DNA of 64,000 nt from Equus caballus. Its lineage: Eukaryota; Chordata; Mammalia; Perissodactyla; Equidae. This document shows positions 60,203-64,000 of this stretch, piece by piece. The DNA lies in contig NC_091684.1 of NCBI RefSeq assembly GCF_041296265.1, forward strand, positions 122,004,001 through 122,068,000. Direction: 5' to 3'. The notes under the pieces were generated by a model. The model made no database searches, had not been told where the DNA came from, and saw only the letters and a program-made list of their open reading frames with translations. Position numbers and translations under genes: made by a program. Numbering within the stretch: the first letter of the stretch is position 1; every line of letters starts with the position of its first letter.

Positions 60203-62484
60203 GGCACGTTGTCTTCCCCAGGCATGGCAGGAGTGAGGGACCGCTTCCCCTTGAGCGCACTGGGACGGGCACGGGCACCACGCCGGGCGTCCGCATTTGG
60301 GAGCCGTGGCATCTGGGGGTCCTTCCTCTCACCGCGTGAGGGGGGTGTCCGTCAGTCGGCGGTGCTTGGTTGAACGGCCTGTGGCTGAGGGCCGTGGCTG
60401 GCAGCTCGCATCCTAGGTTGGGAAGTCGGAGAGTGTGGCGCTGGCACAGGCCCCGTGAGCTCGGGGCCTTGTGGCTGTGTGGGCCTGGTTCCCGCTGGGG
60501 ACGAAGGCCCCGGGGGTCTGCGTCTCAGAGCTGAGCAGTAAGCAGTGGAAGGTCGCGTGGTTTCTGATGAGAGCCCCGGGCCAGGCGGGCGGCCGTCAGC
60601 TGTTCTTGCCTTTTGGCTTGGTGAGGCAGTTGGAGCACCCCTCGCGGTTTGGGGCGCCGCCGGAGGGGTGAGACTTTGGTGCTGCAGCTTGGGGCTCCTC
60701 TAGTTCTCCGGCTCGCCCAGTCCACGCCAAGGTGCCCAAACGGGGACCGGGCTGTGGGCCTGGCACTCAGGTCAAGACACTGTGGTGGCTGATGGCCTGG
60801 TCGTGGGGAGCTGGGGGGGAAGAAGAGCACGGAGAGGACAGGTCACAGTGTGATGCCGTGGGCTTCCGTGGGACGTGCTGCCTCGTTGTGTTCCGAGCGC
60901 TGGCAGCGGCTTGTCGGGAACGTGCCCTGGCTCTGACGGGGCTGGCGATTGGTGCGTGCCGGGGAAGGCTGGAGGCTTGAAGGCCCGGGGGTGTGCACTG
61001 TGGTCGGTGACCTTTGTGGCAGATGGCGGGCCTTGTTCCAGAGCGGTGGCGCTCTCCGGTTCTCTCCACGGTTCCTTGAAGAGGGGCCCGGCACGTGACT
61101 GCCGGCCGGCCGGCCGCCGCTGCTCATCGATTGCTTGGGCGACCGTGGCCTTGGATCCTCCGCCGTCTCAGGCGCGGGGTCTCCGAGGAGAAAGCGTTCC
61201 TCCAGCACGGTCCGATTTTCCTGGCGCGGTTCGCCTCATGCCTCGTCGCAGGGCTTTAGGTTTCTTCGTGGAAGCCTGTGGGCCTGGCGGCAACGGCGGG
61301 TGCCGTGACCCGAGCTGCCCTGCCGCGCACAGACGTCCGCCTTGGAAAACGTCCGCCTCTCCATGGGTGGCGGGGGCGGGGTGTGTGTGTGCTCGTTCCG
61401 TGCCTCCTCTTGCCTTCGTGGACAGAGCCATCCTTGGGGCCGTGTGAGGTCGTTTGTGGTGTTACAGGTGCCGAGGGAGGGTCCAGACGTTGAACGTGAC
61501 GGGTCGAGTCCCGTACGCACAGTCGAGATTCCCTCGTGGCCGTCCTCCCCGGGGCTCCCTGGCCGCCACGTGTGTGTAGGGTTTGAGGTCCTGCTTGGGG
61601 GACTTGCCTCGCAGGCCTGAGGTGGGCCAGGCAGCGCGTGGGTGGGAAGGAGTCCTGGAAGGCCGGGGTCCAGAAAGCGGGCCCGCTGTGGTAACGCCAG
61701 GTCCCTGGACGGGAGTGGGCTCCAGGTTCAGTCGGGTCTTAGCGTGGGTCGTGGTGGCCACAGACCACCTCTTCCTGGCACTTCCCCTGCCGCTGGCACC
61801 GCTGAGGGCGTGGGTGTAGCCTCAGTCAGCAGGAAGAGGCGCCTGGCCCCCGGTCCCCCGGTGGCGTGGCCACTGGAGATCAGGAGGGGCTGCTGCTTCT
61901 GCCCTCTAGCCCGTGTCCCAGCGGCGCCAGCCTTCGAGTGGTGTAGGCGCTTTACGTGGTTCAGGTCCAGCAGTGGTCGGCGCGTTTCCGTCGGGCGCGG
62001 TTCGCGTGGCACGGCGTGCGGGGACAGCGGGCGCCCACGGTCGGGCGGAGGGTGAACCTGCTGGAGTGTCGTGTTCCGGTGTTCAGAGGCAGGGGCTGTG
62101 AGAGAGGGAGCCTGCGGCCTATTTCAGCAGGCCGAAAGGGCAGAGGTGAGCCGCCGGGCGAGTCGAGGTCAAAGCCGCCAGCGCGAGCTCTTGGTCTCGC
62201 GGCAGGGCCTGAGGCCAGGGATGTGTGCGGAAGACGTGCTTCTTCAGGGGCTCGGGCCCCGCGCACCCGAAGACACGCACACGCGCCCGCCTGCGCGCCT
62301 TCCTGCGCTTGTGCTGTCACACACGCCTTCTTGTCACACCTGAGGGGAAGAGGTAGAGGCCAAGAAGATGCAAGGCTTGCCCCGGGGCGGGGAGTCGGGG
62401 TGGAACCCTTGGCCTGGCTCTGGTTACCTGAGAGCCTGGCTGGGTCGCTGAGGCGTGCGCCTGCGATTGCTCTGCACTTCCCAG
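60203..62484 (+). other. Type A intron, second dimer
   Basis: Near-identical copy of 54,665-56,946. The differences I noticed are one base in a G run at about 60,808 and two adjacent bases at about 61,289. No transposon or gene seen. Confidence 0.7.
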
Positions 62485-62619
62485 GTGGGATCTCCGAGCA
62501 AAGCTTGCCGTCGCCCAAGAAGAGAAGACCTTCCTGTCGTTTGTGGAGCGGAGACGCGAGGGAATCCCGCAAGAAGCGTGGCTTCGGGTGCGCCCCGTGC
62601 CCGTGGCTCGCTGAGGCTG
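62485..62619 (+). ncRNA. SNHG14: Candidate SNORD116 host-gene exon, copy 4 (type B)
   Basis: Same sequence as 56,947-57,081 as far as I could compare, with acceptor CTTCCCAG and donor GAGGCTG/GTAAGG, ending 227 nt before SNORD116 copy 4. Confidence 0.6.
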
Positions 62620-62846
62620 GTAAGGAGCCCCCTGCACCCAGTTCGTGCCGTTGGCCCTGGGAGTCCCAGACCGCGCTGAGAGGCTTCTAGCCCGCGGGTC
62701 CCCGGGGGCGTGCGGAGCTGGCGCTCTGAGGGTGGGTCGACAGTTGCCCTTGCTCAGGGGCTTGGCTCGGGATTCTCCGGGCCGCTGGCCGACCCTGAGG
62801 TGATGGGCTCACCCGCCGAGCCCCGCCAGCTGCCCCGAAGGTGCTC

Positions 62847-62939
62847 GGATCGATGATGACTCCCTCAAATGCATTCCTTGGAAATCTGAACAAAATGAGT
62901 GAGAACTCACTACCGTCTTTCTCGCCGAGACTGAGGTCC
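62847..62939 (+). ncRNA. SNORD116: Box C/D snoRNA SNORD116, copy 4, type B
   Basis: 93 nt, identical to copy 2 except for one base: 'accgtctttctc' at 62,918 where copy 2 has 'accgtcgttctc' (57,380). The change lies between C' and D, upstream of the box D guide stretch. Boxes and terminal stem are intact, so it should still assemble as a box C/D particle. Confidence 0.96.
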
Positions 62940-64000
62940 AGCACCTGGTCTTCTCCGGGGGTGAGAGGAGTGAGGGACAGCTTCTGGTTGATGACACTCG
63001 CGCAGAGCCCGCCCAGGGCCTCAGCGTGTGGGCGTCTGCCGTGTTTGCACCGGGAGCGTGACCGCATGAGCTGGACGTTTGCGACTCGGAGGGACTTGCT
63101 TGAATGGCCGGCCTCTGCTGGCGCGGCGCCCGGGTCGCATGGGCGTCTTTAGAGTCGGAGAGTGTGGCGTTGGCATGGGCCCGGCCCGTGGTTGGCGCTG
63201 AGTACGCGCTGGCCCGGTTCTGGCCTGAGCCGTTGCCCCGGGGGGCGTGGCGGGTGGGGTGGCGGTCCGTGTCTGGAGGCCGAACAGCCGAGTCTTCCCT
63301 GGGCTCCGTTCGGAGCCTCGGTTTGGGCCGGGCAAGCCGCAGCGCCTGTGGTTGCCTTCTGGCTTGGTGAGGAGGTGTGATGGGCCCGTGGTTTTGGCGG
63401 CGGGGGCAGCGGCCCTAGGCCGCAGCGCTGCAGCTGGCAGCTCCTGTGTGTCACCTGCTCACCCGGGCCACACACAGCTGGCCAAAGGTGGCCCTGGCGC
63501 TGACGTCCAGGCAGTGTGGTGGCTGACAGGGCGGGCAGGAAGGAAAGGGAGCGGAGGGGAGCGGCCGTAGTGCGGTTCCACGGGCTTGCACAGGATGTAC
63601 CCTCTTGTTGGGTTGCGACCGCCGTCGCGGTCTTGCCAGGGGTGGCGTTGGGTCCCAAGGGGGCTGCCGGTTGTTGCCTGCCAGGGAAGGCTCGGCTGCG
63701 GTAGATGACCTGTGCGGTAGACGGCGTCGCGCCCCCGGGAGGTTCGGCCCCCAGTGTTTGTCGTCCTAGCGCCTTGAAGAGACCCACAGGCCCGCGACTG
63801 GCCACCGGCCCCGTCTGCTCCGGATTGCTGAGGCGGACAATCTCTTTGACCCTGCGCCCCCTCGGGTCCGGCGCTTGCCAGGTGAAGGCGTTGCTGCAGG
63901 AAGGTTCGCTCTTCCTGGCCCGGGGGGCTCCTGTGGTCCTGGGCGTGCCGGGGAGCGGGGCCAGGTGGCGGTGTGGGGCGTCGGGGGGGTGGGGGGGCGT
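62940..64000 (+). other. Type B intron, second dimer, cut by window end
   Basis: Copy of 57,402-58,462 with one base change near 63,939 and a G run three bases shorter at 63,983-63,997. The window ends just after that run, so the remainder of the unit is not seen. Confidence 0.7.

Larger units (their letters stand above)
54384..64000 (+). repeat. SNORD116 tandem array, 5,538-bp higher-order (dimer) repeat
   Basis: Head-to-tail units of about 2.77 kb, each with exon, snoRNA and long intron, alternate as A and B types. A and B are diverged from each other but clearly related. The A-B dimer repeats with a constant offset of 5,538 bp: 54,571/60,109, 57,309/62,847 and all long open frames shift by exactly this. 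From about 54,460 to 58,444 I saw only five single-base differences between dimers, plus length changes in a G run. The array is cut by the window edge, so the full copy number is unknown. Confidence 0.95.

Overview
The window is mammalian nuclear DNA, most likely from a horse or another perissodactyl. It holds at least twelve tRNA-derived SINEs of the equine ERE type, many with clear target-site duplications, in a background of L1 and MIR. Two snoRNA families place it: one SNORD109 (HBII-438) gene at 33,980 and four SNORD116 (HBII-85) genes from 54,571 onward, all on the + strand. Together they identify the Prader-Willi/Angelman imprinted domain (SNRPN-SNHG14 transcription unit), read left to right, from upstream of SNORD109 into the start of the SNORD116 array. 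I see no protein-coding gene.

Layout. 1-33 kb is AT-rich intronic DNA of the presumed host transcript. It carries L1 pieces, mostly antisense, and one nested block at 8.1-25 kb: a minus-strand L1 split by an old gamma-type (class I) endogenous retrovirus, itself carrying a SINE in one LTR, next to a second minus-strand L1. At 33.05 kb a 41-nt exon with good splice sites lies about 0.9 kb ahead of SNORD109. From 34 to 54 kb come more L1 pieces, two DNA-transposon relics, more EREs and unassigned AT-rich DNA.

At about 54.37 kb the composition changes sharply. The last 9.6 kb is G+C- and CpG-rich, G-skewed on the + strand and free of recognisable transposons. It is a head-to-tail array of roughly 2.77-kb units, each with one candidate host exon followed about 0.2 kb later by one SNORD116 gene. 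The units form a 5,538-bp dimer (A-B), and the second dimer is almost identical to the first. The array runs off the right edge.

How the parts would work together: one long non-coding host transcript, presumably started at the SNRPN promoter outside the window, is spliced at the repeated exons, and the box C/D snoRNAs are trimmed from its introns. The L1, ERV and SINE material is passive intron filling. The long open frames in the GC-rich array are by-products of low stop-codon frequency.
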